Position numbers and translations under genes: made by a program
The notes under the pieces: generated by a model
The model's input: only the letters and a program-made list of their open reading frames with translations
Database searches by the model: none
What the model was told of the DNA's origin: nothing
Part shown: one piece after another, positions 15,929 to 23,872 of the stretch
Layout: the number at the start of each line of letters is the position of its first letter
How positions within the stretch are numbered: the stretch's first letter is position 1
Assembly (NCBI GenBank): GCA_963725645.1
Contig: CAVRZD010000001.1
Location: 1-42,439, forward strand
DNA: 42,439 bases
Source: JALYZC01 sp963725645
GTDB lineage: Bacteria; Actinomycetota; Thermoleophilia; Solirubrobacterales; Solirubrobacteraceae
Reading direction: 5' to 3'

Positions 15929-16582
15929 ATGGCCTCGTTCAGCGCTGCAGCCGCGGTCGCTGCGCTCGGCTCCGCCGACAACGAGCTCGGGCAGGTGCTG
16001 GCGCTGCTCCGCGCGGCCGGTGTCCAGGAGCCTGAGCAGCTGACCCTCTCGGTCGGCGACCGGCGGCTCCTGGCGCTGCATCGGTCGCTCACGGGGCGCG
16101 ACGTCGAGGTGGCGGCGACCTGCGCCGAGTGCGAGGCCGTGAACGAAGCGGTGCTGTCAGCGCGGACGGTCCCGCCGCATGCGGCGCGCACGGCGTGGCT
16201 CGCGCCGGGTGGAGGCCTGCGCGAGCCGACCTACGGCGACCTTGTCGACCTTCCGGCCGATCCGAAGGTCGCGGAAAGCGCGCTGGTGCGCCGCTGCATC
16301 GTCGGCGCCCTCGCACACGTGCCGGATCCCCAGGAGCTCGAGCGCATCGACGGTTCTCTCGCGGGCCCCATCAGCCTCGCGTGCGCTGCATGCGGCGCGA
16401 CGATCGACATCGCCGCCGATGTCGAGCGTCTCGTCCTCGAGAGCCTCCAGCGGCATGCCGCGGAGATCGAGGTCGAGATCCATCTGCTCGCGGGCGCGTA
16501 CGGCTGGTCGCTGCCGGCGATCGAGGCGCTGCCGGACGACCGCAGGCGGCGGCTCGCGGGTCTCGTGGTGGACGGGCGATGA
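15929..16582 (+). CDS. T4-type baseplate hub assembly chaperone-like protein
   Basis: 217 aa. Two CxxC pairs (Cys65/68 in CAEC and Cys152/155 in CAAC) suggest a zinc-binding module between two halves. The C-terminus (VEIHLLAGAYGWSLPAIEALP, then RRRRLAGLV) is the type seen in phage baseplate hub assembly chaperones of the T4_baseplate family. It follows the tube gene by 12 bases, as in other actinobacterial eCIS clusters. It is probably an assembly factor and not a structural part. The family assignment comes from pattern and position. Confidence 0.6.
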   Translation: MASFSAAAAVAALGSADNELGQVLALLRAAGVQEPEQLTLSVGDRRLLALHRSLTGRDVEVAATCAECEAVNEAVLSARTVPPHAARTAWLAPGGGLREPTYGDLVDLPADPKVAESALVRRCIVGALAHVPDPQELERIDGSLAGPISLACAACGATIDIAADVERLVLESLQRHAAEIEVEIHLLAGAYGWSLPAIEALPDDRRRRLAGLVVDGR

Positions 16583-17442
16583 CGCACGGGACGCGCCCGT
16601 CAGCGGCGAGCCGCCTGGTCGCGCGAGCCGCCCGCCGTGCGGTCCGGGCCGCGGACAGCTTCTCCGGCCAGCACGAGGTCGAGGTCTTGGAGCCGCCGCA
16701 GCCGCCCGCCTCGGCCTCGCGGGTGGCGCCCTCGCGGTCCGACACCGGCCCGCCGCCAGTGGCGCCCACTCCGCCCCGCACGCCGGCCCCTGCGCGGGAC
16801 GCCGCGGTGGTCGCCGCCGCGAGGCCACCGCGGCACACCGAGCCGCGTGGACCTCGGGCTTCGGCCCGTGCGGCGCCGCCTCATCCACCGGCCGTGATCG
16901 ACGAGGCACGGCGTCCTCGGCCCGACGCCCGAGCCGCCGCAGAGCCCGAGCCGGCCGCGCCTCGGACTGCGGACCTTCCCTCCGCCGCGACGGAGTCGCC
17001 GTCGGCCTCTGCACCCATCCGGCTCCGTGAGGAACCGCGGGAACGTACCGAGCCGGTGGGCTGGCTCGGGCTGGCCGACGCCGGACCCGCCGATGTCGCG
17101 CCGCCGGTCGCACCGGCCCCGGCCTTGTCCCCCGTCGTCCCTGAGCCCGCGCAGCCGGCGGCGCGAGACGCGCCGCCGGCGAGTTCCGCCGCTGCGGTGC
17201 CGCAGCCGGCGACTGCGCCACGGTCCGTCGTGGCGCGCGCCCCCGCCGCGGCGCCGTCCCCGGTGTCGTCGCGGCCCAGCGGCCAGCCGGCCGTGCCGCC
17301 GCGCGCGGCCGCCCCGCCGCAGGTGGTGATCGATCGGATCGAGGTGATCACGCCACCGGCGCGCAGGCCCCCGCCAGACCCGATGGCGTCGCTCCTCGAC
17401 CGCCGAACCGCGGCCTCCCGCCACGTCCGAGGCGGTCGATGA
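16579..17442 (+). CDS. Pro/Ala-rich disordered eCIS protein, unknown function
   Basis: 287 aa, the ATG overlapping the previous stop. Almost the whole length is Pro/Ala/Arg low-complexity sequence without secondary structure. Ordered-looking segments are residues about 7-38 (RLVARAARRAVRAADSF) and the C-terminus (VVIDRIEVITPPARR, then MASLLDRRTA). A disordered linker ending in a short conserved IDRIEV-type strand fits a protein that docks to the particle through its tail. No tape-measure gene is otherwise visible, and this protein is one candidate for length control or cargo handling, though that is speculative. Confidence 0.7.
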   Translation: MTHGTRPSAASRLVARAARRAVRAADSFSGQHEVEVLEPPQPPASASRVAPSRSDTGPPPVAPTPPRTPAPARDAAVVAAARPPRHTEPRGPRASARAAPPHPPAVIDEARRPRPDARAAAEPEPAAPRTADLPSAATESPSASAPIRLREEPRERTEPVGWLGLADAGPADVAPPVAPAPALSPVVPEPAQPAARDAPPASSAAAVPQPATAPRSVVARAPAAAPSPVSSRPSGQPAVPPRAAAPPQVVIDRIEVITPPARRPPPDPMASLLDRRTAASRHVRGGR

Positions 17443-18575
17443 TGGCCGGCGTCACCGCCATCCAGGGCGTCGACGACACCCTGAAGAAGCTGACGAGCGA
17501 CGCCGTGGCGTCGCTGTCGCCAAGGCCGGAGGTGACGGTCGGTCCGCTGGACCGTGACACCGACGATCTGCGGCTGAACTGGTTCCTGTACCGGATCAGT
17601 CCGAACGCGGCGTACTGGAACATGGAGTCCCCGGCGACCGGCTGGAGGACTGCGCGCGGCAGCCCGCCTCTGGCGCTGCGCCTGCAGTATCTGCTCACCG
17701 CGTTCCCGGCGAGCGTCACGAACGGGGGCGACCAGGAGCAGTTCGCGCACGCGGCGCTTGCTGCGACGATGCAGGCCCTCCACGCCAACGCGATCCTCGG
17801 CGAGGGCGATCCGGCGACGTCCGCATTGGCCAAGCCGCTCGTGGAGCCGCTGCGGATCTCGCTCGACGCGCTGGACCTCGAGTCGCTGTCGAAGCTGTGG
17901 ACGGCCACGACGCAGCCGCTGCGGCTCTCCGTCGGCTACGAGGTCAGCCTCGTCGTCGTCGACCCGCCGTCGACCCATATCGCCGGGCCGCCTGTCCGCG
18001 AGCGACGCGTCGTCGTCGCTCCGACGCTCGGGCCCCGGCTGCGCTCGGTCGATCCACCGCGCGTGAGCTTCGGCGACGTGCTCCTCGTCGCGGTTGAGGG
18101 GCTGACGGCCGGGGCCGCGTTCACGCTCGCCCACGAGGCCGCCGATCCGGCAGGCCCGGCGTCCGGCTGGCCGATGACCGCGGTGCCCACGCCGCAGGCG
18201 CTGCCCGGGACCGTCGGGTTCACGCTCCCGCGCGCCGACCTCGCGCCGGGCGCGAGGCGGCTCGACGTCACCGCGACCGAGGGCGGGCTTGCGCTCGGCC
18301 ATGACAGCATCGGCCTCAGCGTCGTGCCCGTCGTCACGGGCCCAGCGACCCCGCTGGCCGCCGGGGTAGCGGTAGACCTCGACACGGCGCACGCGGCCGC
18401 GGACGTCGAGGCGTTCCTCGGCGGGCAGCCCCTGGAGATCGCCGCGGTCACCTTCGTCTCCGCCACGAAGGTCCAGCTGACGCTCCCGTCGACGACCCCG
18501 GCTGGCCCCGCCGAGATCGTGCTCCGCGCCGGCAAGGTCGCCGGGCCTGCGCGCGTCGTCGAGGTGGCGCCATGA
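17439..18575 (+). CDS. eCIS tail cap/terminator protein (DUF4255, Pvc16/Afp16-like)
   Basis: 378 aa. The N-terminal domain (about 1-190) matches DUF4255/Pvc16-N: DDTLKKLTSD, LNWFLYRISPNAAYWN, GSPPLALRLQYLLTAFP, and LSVGYEVSLVVVDP at its end. This domain caps the distal end of tube and sheath and sets termination. It is followed by two Ig/IPT-like beta domains (PRLRSVDPPRVSFGDVLLVAVEGL, VAVDLDTAHAAADVEAFLGG, and an ITF-like VQLTLPSTTPAGPAEIVLRAGK), an extension also known in other eCIS caps. An ATG at 17442 is an alternative start. Confidence 0.88.
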   Translation: MMAGVTAIQGVDDTLKKLTSDAVASLSPRPEVTVGPLDRDTDDLRLNWFLYRISPNAAYWNMESPATGWRTARGSPPLALRLQYLLTAFPASVTNGGDQEQFAHAALAATMQALHANAILGEGDPATSALAKPLVEPLRISLDALDLESLSKLWTATTQPLRLSVGYEVSLVVVDPPSTHIAGPPVRERRVVVAPTLGPRLRSVDPPRVSFGDVLLVAVEGLTAGAAFTLAHEAADPAGPASGWPMTAVPTPQALPGTVGFTLPRADLAPGARRLDVTATEGGLALGHDSIGLSVVPVVTGPATPLAAGVAVDLDTAHAAADVEAFLGGQPLEIAAVTFVSATKVQLTLPSTTPAGPAEIVLRAGKVAGPARVVEVAP

Positions 18576-20503
18576 CCCCCGGCGGGGGAAGGCTCCGGCT
18601 CGGCCTCGAGGTGCTATGCGTCGCGCTCGGCGCCTACCTCGAGCGGTTGCAGTCGGTATGGACGGCCGCTGCCTCCCGCGAGCACGCGGCCGGCGCCGAC
18701 GTCGCTCAGGCCGTCGCGGCGGTCGGCGCGCGCCCGGAGCCTGGTGTGGCCGCGCAGCGCGACGTGCGAGCGGTGCTCGCGCAGAGCACGCCGCCCGACG
18801 ATCCGCTCGCCCGCCTCTCCGACACCCTCGGCCTGACCACGGGCGAGGAGCTCTGCGTCGCAGCGGCGTGGTGGGCGGACGCCGATCCGCAGTTCGCGAT
18901 CCTGCTCGGCTGCGCCCATGACGACGGCGCCCGGCGCCACGCGTCGGCCGGACTCCTACGGCTCGTGCTCGAGCCGTTCGCCCTCACCGCACCGGCCACG
19001 ATCGACGAGGCGGGTGTGCTGGTCAGCGGCGGAGCGCTCGAGCCTGGCGCCGGCGCGGCCGGCGCTCTGCGGCTCACGCCGACCGCGCGGCTCGTGCTCG
19101 ACGGGGCGGTCCCGGCCGCGCTGCGACCCCCGGTGCCGGCGCCCGAACGGCTCGCTGGCACCTGCGCCGCCCTGGCCGGCCACCTACAGGAAGGTCGTGG
19201 CGGCATCGTGTTGCTCCAGGGCCCTTCTGGGATCGGCAGGCGCGGGGTCGCCGTGGAGGCGGCGCTGCGCGCCGGGCTCGTCCCCATCGGCCCCCAGCGC
19301 CCCGCGGCCGAGCTGAAGCTGCTGGCGCGGCTGCGTACGGCCGTCCCCGTGGTGCCGGCCGAGGCGGTCGCGGAGCTCGGCTGGACCTCTGCGGACGGGC
19401 CACTGGTGGCCTGGGGGCCGCCCGCTCGGCGGGAGTGGGAGGCCTACGTGGTGCAGATGACGCCGCCGCCCTACGAGCACCGTGCCCAGCGGTGGGTCGA
19501 CGTTCTGACGCAGGCAGGCATCGAGGCCGGCGAGACGGCCCGGCTCGCGCCATCGCTGGCCGCGCGCTTCGCCTTCAACGAGGCCGACATCGAAGCGATC
19601 GCCGGCCGGGCCGCCCTCGACGCTGCGTGGAGCGATCGGCCGCTCGACGGACCCTTCGTCTGGGAGGCGGCACGCCGGCAGCCCCAACGCGTCCTCGACC
19701 GGTTGGCCGCCCTCGTCACCCCGATGTTCTCGCTCGACGATCTCGTCCTGGCGGGGGAGACCGATGCGAAGCTGCGCGAGCTCGTGGCGCACGTCGCGCT
19801 CCAGCACGTCGTCCTCGACGAGTGGGGCTTCCGGCGCCGCCTGCCGCGCGGACAGGGCGTGGCGGCGCTGTTCATGGGGCCCTCGGGCACAGGGAAGACC
19901 ACCGCGGCGGAGGCGCTCGCGTGCGAGCTACGCCAGGACCTGTATCGGATCGACCTGTCGGCGGTGGTCTCGAAGTACATCGGGGAGACCGAGAAGAACC
20001 TCGCCTCGGCCTTCGACGAGGCGGAGCGCAGCAGCGCCGTCCTCTTGTTCGACGAGGCCGACGCGTTGTTCGGCAAGCGCACCGAGATCCGCGACGCCCA
20101 CGACCGCTATGCGAACCTGGAGGTGAACTACCTGCTGCAGCGGGTGGAGACCTTCACCGGGCTGGTCGTCCTCACCAGCAACCGGCCATCGGCCATCGAC
20201 GAAGGCTTCCTGCGCCGCCTGCGGTTCGTGATCCGCTTCGATGCGCCCGACGCCGGCCTCCGACGGCGCCTCTGGGAGCGCTCCTTTCCCCGCGAGGCGC
20301 GGGTCGGGACGCTCGACTGGGACGCGCTCGCCTCCGCGGAGCTCGCGGGCGGCAGCATCCAGGCGGCGGCCCTCGCCGCCGCGTATCTCGCCGCGGACGA
20401 CGGTGGCGTGATCACCGAGGCGCACGTCGAGCACGCGCTACTGCGCGAGCATCAGAAGCTGGGCAAGGCATGGGCCGGAATCCGACCGGGAGCCGCCGCA
20501 TGA
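18572..20503 (+). CDS. eCIS AAA+ ATPase (Afp15/Pvc15-like) with a degenerate first ATPase module
   Basis: 643 aa. The C-terminal AAA+ domain is complete: Walker A GPSGTGKTT (436-444), pore-loop-like SKYIGETEKN, Walker B LLFDEADALF (Asp494/Glu495), sensor VVLTSNRP and arginine finger in FLRRLRF. The N-terminal part has an older P-loop relic (GPSGIGRRG, residues 217-225) in which the catalytic Lys is Arg, so the first module probably binds or structures without hydrolysis. Afp15-type ATPases are needed for particle assembly or cargo loading and act in the cytoplasm. The gene overlaps both neighbours by 4 bp. Confidence 0.92.
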   Translation: MTPGGGRLRLGLEVLCVALGAYLERLQSVWTAAASREHAAGADVAQAVAAVGARPEPGVAAQRDVRAVLAQSTPPDDPLARLSDTLGLTTGEELCVAAAWWADADPQFAILLGCAHDDGARRHASAGLLRLVLEPFALTAPATIDEAGVLVSGGALEPGAGAAGALRLTPTARLVLDGAVPAALRPPVPAPERLAGTCAALAGHLQEGRGGIVLLQGPSGIGRRGVAVEAALRAGLVPIGPQRPAAELKLLARLRTAVPVVPAEAVAELGWTSADGPLVAWGPPARREWEAYVVQMTPPPYEHRAQRWVDVLTQAGIEAGETARLAPSLAARFAFNEADIEAIAGRAALDAAWSDRPLDGPFVWEAARRQPQRVLDRLAALVTPMFSLDDLVLAGETDAKLRELVAHVALQHVVLDEWGFRRRLPRGQGVAALFMGPSGTGKTTAAEALACELRQDLYRIDLSAVVSKYIGETEKNLASAFDEAERSSAVLLFDEADALFGKRTEIRDAHDRYANLEVNYLLQRVETFTGLVVLTSNRPSAIDEGFLRRLRFVIRFDAPDAGLRRRLWERSFPREARVGTLDWDALASAELAGGSIQAAALAAAYLAADDGGVITEAHVEHALLREHQKLGKAWAGIRPGAAA

Positions 20504-20694
20504 CCGAGCGACCGCTACGGCTCCGCGTCGTGGCACCGACGGCCCCGAAGCCCTCGCTGCTGCGCGCAGCGATCGCTGCGCGGGTCGCGGGCCGGGCCTT
20601 TCCGTCGCGCGCGGAGGACGCGGTCGCCGCGCGCGTGGCCGAGGCGGTGCGTGAGCAGATCGCCGATCGCGGCGAGGGCCCGCCGTGGCGCTGA
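20500..20694 (+). CDS. Small eCIS-operon protein, unknown function
   Basis: 64 aa, with the ATG overlapping the ATPase stop (ATGA) and the end overlapping the next start by 10 bases. It is basic and helical (PKPSLLRAAIAARVAGRAF, then AEDAVAARVAEAVREQIADR). Its location between ATPase and hub genes, with tight overlaps, argues that it is real. No domain is recognised. Confidence 0.65.
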   Translation: MTERPLRLRVVAPTAPKPSLLRAAIAARVAGRAFPSRAEDAVAARVAEAVREQIADRGEGPPWR

Positions 20695-21332
20695 TCAAGG
20701 GCCTCCTCGCCTCGCTCGACGACCCGCTGCTCGGGATCGTCCCGACGATCGTCCCGTTCCAGTACAACCCGACCGAGCTCACCCGCGTCTTCCGCACCGA
20801 AGCCGCCGGCGGCGAAGACCCCAGCGCCGGCGCGACGGGGTCGGCGCTCAGCGCGGCGCGCCCCGCTCCCGAGGACTACACGGTCAAGCTCGAGCTGGAC
20901 GCGACCGACGGCCTCGAGAAGGGAGGGCCGCTGACGACTGCGCTCGGCATCTCGCCGCGCATCGCGGCGATCGAGATGCTGATGCAGCCGGTCGGCTCGT
21001 CGCTGCTCGGCGAGCTCGCCGGCGCGTTGACGGGAGGGGTGCTCGGCGGCGGCGGAGCCACCATCCCCGCGGGCCGGCTGCCGCTCGTCTTCTTCATCTG
21101 GGGCCCGGCGCGCATCACGCCCGTCCGGCTCACGTCGCTGACCGTCACCGAGACGGCGTTCGACGAGCTGTTGAACCCGATCCATGCCAGCGCCGACCTG
21201 GGCCTGAGCGTGCTGCGCACGACCGACCTGGCGAAGGACGACACGATCGCGAGGGCGGCTGCGACGTACTACCAGGGCGCTCGCGAGGTCAAGGCCGTGC
21301 TCGCGCTGCCGCAGCTCCTGGAGACGGGCTGA
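20685..21332 (+). CDS. Contractile injection system tube/hub adaptor protein (CIS_tube type)
   Basis: 215 aa from a GTG. The hallmark of the family is present (IVPFQYNPTELTRVFR, residues about 20-35), followed by DYTVKLELDATDG, RIAAIEMLMQPV, RLPLVFFIWGPARITPVRLTSLTVTETAFD and a final helical segment. This corresponds to the first half of Afp7/Pvc7, which links the tube to the spike/hub. In those systems it is fused to a LysM domain; here the LysM domain is a separate gene immediately downstream. Confidence 0.9.
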   Translation: MALIKGLLASLDDPLLGIVPTIVPFQYNPTELTRVFRTEAAGGEDPSAGATGSALSAARPAPEDYTVKLELDATDGLEKGGPLTTALGISPRIAAIEMLMQPVGSSLLGELAGALTGGVLGGGGATIPAGRLPLVFFIWGPARITPVRLTSLTVTETAFDELLNPIHASADLGLSVLRTTDLAKDDTIARAAATYYQGAREVKAVLALPQLLETG

Positions 21333-21333
21333 C

Positions 21334-21612
21334 ATGGCGGCTCCCGACCCCACCTCGCGCTACGCCGGCCTGCCGACGATCTCGATCGTCGCGCTCGACG
21401 GCTCGGCTCGCGTGCTGCTCGCTCCGCGCGTGGTGGCCCAGCCGCCGGTCCGCGGCGCCTACACCGTGCGGGCCGGCGATCGCCTCGACCTGTTGGCGCA
21501 CGTCGCCGCCGGCGACTCCACGCGCTGGTGGCTGCTCGCCGACGCCAATCCCCACCGCGACGCGACGCGCGTCGAGCAGCCCGGCCAGACGATCGACCTG
21601 CCCGATGCCTGA
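21334..21612 (+). CDS. LysM-domain protein, separate C-terminal part of the Afp7-type adaptor
   Basis: 92 aa, starting 1 base after the CIS_tube stop. Residues 44-90 are a LysM domain (YTVRAGDRLDLLAHVAAGDSTRWWLLADANP, ending PGQTIDLP). In the related phage protein gp53 the LysM fold mediates baseplate assembly and not peptidoglycan binding. The split from the CIS_tube gene is an architectural variant. The end overlaps the next gene by 8 bases. Confidence 0.88.
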   Translation: MAAPDPTSRYAGLPTISIVALDGSARVLLAPRVVAQPPVRGAYTVRAGDRLDLLAHVAAGDSTRWWLLADANPHRDATRVEQPGQTIDLPDA

Positions 21613-22693
21613 CACCCAGCTGCTCATCGAGCTCGACGCGGAGCCCTTGTCGGCCGAGGACCTCGACCGCGTGCTCGAGGTCCAGGTCGAGGAGTGCTGC
21701 GACGAGGCCGACGCGCTCACGCTCGTCGCCGGGGTCGAGCCGGGCGCCGACGGCGAATGGGTGAGCCCGCTCGACGCACTGCTCACGCCCCAGACCCCGG
21801 TCGCGGTCGAGGTCTCGCGCGGCGACGCGACGTACCGCTTCGACGGCCTCTCGACCGAGGCGGCCTGGGAGCTCGACGCCCAGGGGAGCTCGCGCCTCAC
21901 CATCAAGGCGGTCGACCGCACGCTCGAGCTCGATCTCGAGGAGAAGGTGGTCTCCTGGCCTGGGACCGCCGAGAGTGCGATCGCCGAGGCGATCTTCTCG
22001 TCCTACGGCCTGGCGAGCGAGGTCGAGGCGACTCCGGCCGCCCCCGACCCCGACGTGCACGTGCTGATCCAGCGCGACACCGATTGGGGGTTCCTCCGGG
22101 CTCTGGCCGGCAAATGGGGGTACGCCACCTACCTGGAGTCCGATGCAGGCAGCGCGATCGGGCACTTCCACGCGCTCGATCCGCTCGCCGACCCGCAGGG
22201 CCAGCTCGCGCTGGGGTTCGGCGGGGATGCCCTGCGCGTCGAGGCGCAGGTCGACCTCGTCGCCGGCGAGCGCGTCCAGGTGTCTCGCATCCCCGTGCTG
22301 TCGGATGCGCCCCAGACCGCCGACTCCGCGGGCGACGACGAGTCCCAGGGCCTCGTCTCGCTCGCCGGCCAGGCCACGGTGCTGCTCGCGCCGGCCGACG
22401 TCTGGGGCGAGGTGGAGCCGCTCGCGGCGGCCGCCGGGCTCGCCCGCCGGTCGGCGTTCGCGGCCCGACTCACCGTCGAGATCGACACCGCCGCCGTGGG
22501 CCTGCTCCTGCGGGCCAAGCGCACCGTGCTCGTGCAGGGCCTCGGGTCGTCACTCTCGGGCCTGTACCTGGTCGAGCGCGTGCGCCACGTGCTCGACGTC
22601 GGGCACCACCGTCAGCAGCTCACGCTCGTCCGCAACGCGCTCGGCCTCACCGGCGACGAGCCGTTCGGCGAAGGCTTCGGAGGCATCCCGTGA
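21605..22693 (+). CDS. Baseplate hub protein, phage late control gpD/gp27-like (VgrG N-terminal half)
   Basis: 362 aa. The start LLIELDAEPLSAEDLDRVLEVQVEE, then DGEWVSPLD and the repeated beta-barrel pattern (VAVEVSRGDATYRFDGLS, RLTIKAVDRTLELD) match gpD/gp27 trimer hubs. IQRDTDWGFLRALAGKWGYATYLE is the classic family stretch. The C-terminal half ends with YLVERVRHVLDVGHHRQQLTLVRN. With the gpV protein downstream it forms the spike base. In T6SS VgrG the two are fused; here they are separate and overlap by 4 bp. Confidence 0.92.
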   Translation: MPDTQLLIELDAEPLSAEDLDRVLEVQVEECCDEADALTLVAGVEPGADGEWVSPLDALLTPQTPVAVEVSRGDATYRFDGLSTEAAWELDAQGSSRLTIKAVDRTLELDLEEKVVSWPGTAESAIAEAIFSSYGLASEVEATPAAPDPDVHVLIQRDTDWGFLRALAGKWGYATYLESDAGSAIGHFHALDPLADPQGQLALGFGGDALRVEAQVDLVAGERVQVSRIPVLSDAPQTADSAGDDESQGLVSLAGQATVLLAPADVWGEVEPLAAAAGLARRSAFAARLTVEIDTAAVGLLLRAKRTVLVQGLGSSLSGLYLVERVRHVLDVGHHRQQLTLVRNALGLTGDEPFGEGFGGIP

Positions 22694-23178
22694 CCGAGCG
22701 CTTCTACGGCAAGTACCTGGCCATCGTCGTCGACAACGACGATCCCAAGGGGCTGGCGCGCGTGCGAGCGCGGGTCCCCGAGGTCTTCGGTGAGGAGACG
22801 ACGGGTTGGTGCCTGCCGTGCAGCCCCTACACCGGCTCGGGGACCGGGCTCGCCGCGGTCCCGCAGGTGGGCAGCCTCGTCCACGTCGAATGGCCTGCCG
22901 GCGACATCACCCGGGTGCCGATCTGGTCGGGCGGCGCCTGGCCCGATGGCGAGGGCGTCGAGGAGGCGGGCCCCGACGCCATCGTGTTGACGACGCCGGC
23001 CGGCCACCGCGTGGTCGTGCGCGACACGTCCGGCAGCGAGGCGATCGAGATCGAGGCCACGTCGGGGGCGAAGATCGTGCTCGACGCCGACGGCGTCGTG
23101 GTCGAGTTCGGCAGCCAGAAGATCGCGGTGTCGCGCACCTCGATCTCGCTCAACGACGGGGCGCTCGAGGTCCGCTGA
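22690..23178 (+). CDS. Baseplate spike protein gpV/gp5-like with OB fold
   Basis: 162 aa from a GTG overlapping the hub stop. The N-terminal OB domain (KYLAIVVDNDDPKGLARVRARVP, then PQVGSLVHVEWPAGDITRVPIWSGGAW) is diagnostic of gpV/gp5. The C-terminal strands (IVLTTPAGHRVVVRDTSG, AIEIEATSGAKIVLDADGVVVEFG) build the triple beta-helix needle. There is no lysozyme domain, so this spike pierces mechanically. It carries the PAAR-like tip encoded next. Confidence 0.94.
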   Translation: MTERFYGKYLAIVVDNDDPKGLARVRARVPEVFGEETTGWCLPCSPYTGSGTGLAAVPQVGSLVHVEWPAGDITRVPIWSGGAWPDGEGVEEAGPDAIVLTTPAGHRVVVRDTSGSEAIEIEATSGAKIVLDADGVVVEFGSQKIAVSRTSISLNDGALEVR

Positions 23179-23510
23179 TGCCCGGCTACATCCTCGACGC
23201 CGGCGCCACGATCACCTGCCCGCACGGCGGCCGCGTCACCGTCGCGCCCCGGGCCACGCGCGTGGCGCTCGCCGGCAAGCCTCCGCTGCTCGTCGACGAC
23301 ACGGCGGTGATCGCCGCGTGCCCGTTCAACGTGTCGGGCGCTCCCTCCCCGTGCCTCAGCGTTCAATGGGTGATGCCGGCTGTGCGCGTGACGGTCGAGT
23401 CCTCGGCGGTCCTGCTGTCGACCTCCGTCGCGATGTGCATGAACGCGGCCAGCGCCCCCCAGGGCACGGCGCTCGTCAGCGGCTTCCAGACGCGGGTGAA
23501 GGCGCAGTGA
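23178..23510 (+). CDS. PAAR-like spike tip protein
   Basis: 110 aa with the start overlapping the gpV stop by one base. It has a small beta-rich fold with conserved cysteines (Cys14 in ITCPHGG, Cys48 in AACPF, Cys58 in PSPCLSVQW and Cys87 in VAMCMN) plus His16. Such residues bind metal at the tip of PAAR or PAAR-like (DUF4280-type) proteins. Position directly after gpV fits. It differs from typical PAAR proteins by using mostly Cys, as other eCIS tips (Afp10) do. Confidence 0.82.
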   Translation: MPGYILDAGATITCPHGGRVTVAPRATRVALAGKPPLLVDDTAVIAACPFNVSGAPSPCLSVQWVMPAVRVTVESSAVLLSTSVAMCMNAASAPQGTALVSGFQTRVKAQ

Positions 23511-23872
23511 GGGCGGCGCGGCATCCGTACCGCCTGACCGGCGCGCGCAGGCTCGAGGAGGCCGAGCTCGAGCGCCACGTCGCCGATCTGGTGCGCCTCG
23601 TCCTGCTCACCGGTCCGAGCGAGCGCCTGCACCGGCCCGACTTGGGCGCCGGGCTGGGGGCGACCACCCTCTTCGAGCCTCTGGACGCGGCCCTGACGAG
23701 CATCGTCGAGGTGCGCGCTCGGGGCTCGCTCGACCGTGCCCTCGGCGATCGGATCGAGGTCGTCGCGATCACCGTCGAGCGCTCCGGCGAGTCGACGCTG
23801 TCCGCCGAGGTGACCTACCGGCTGCTGGGATCGGAGTCGCGCACGCGCGTGGAGGTGGCGCTTGACCGCTGA
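23507..23872 (+). CDS. Baseplate wedge protein gp25/GPW
   Basis: 121 aa from a GTG overlapping the previous stop. The gp25 fold is evident: LVRLVLLTGPSERLHRPDLGAGL (the GPSERLHRPDFG block), ATTLFEPLDAALTS, and the strand pair IEVVAITVERSG / LSAEVTYRLL. gp25 sits at the inner baseplate and nucleates the sheath. It overlaps the next gene by 11 bases. Confidence 0.95.
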   Translation: MRAARHPYRLTGARRLEEAELERHVADLVRLVLLTGPSERLHRPDLGAGLGATTLFEPLDAALTSIVEVRARGSLDRALGDRIEVVAITVERSGESTLSAEVTYRLLGSESRTRVEVALDR

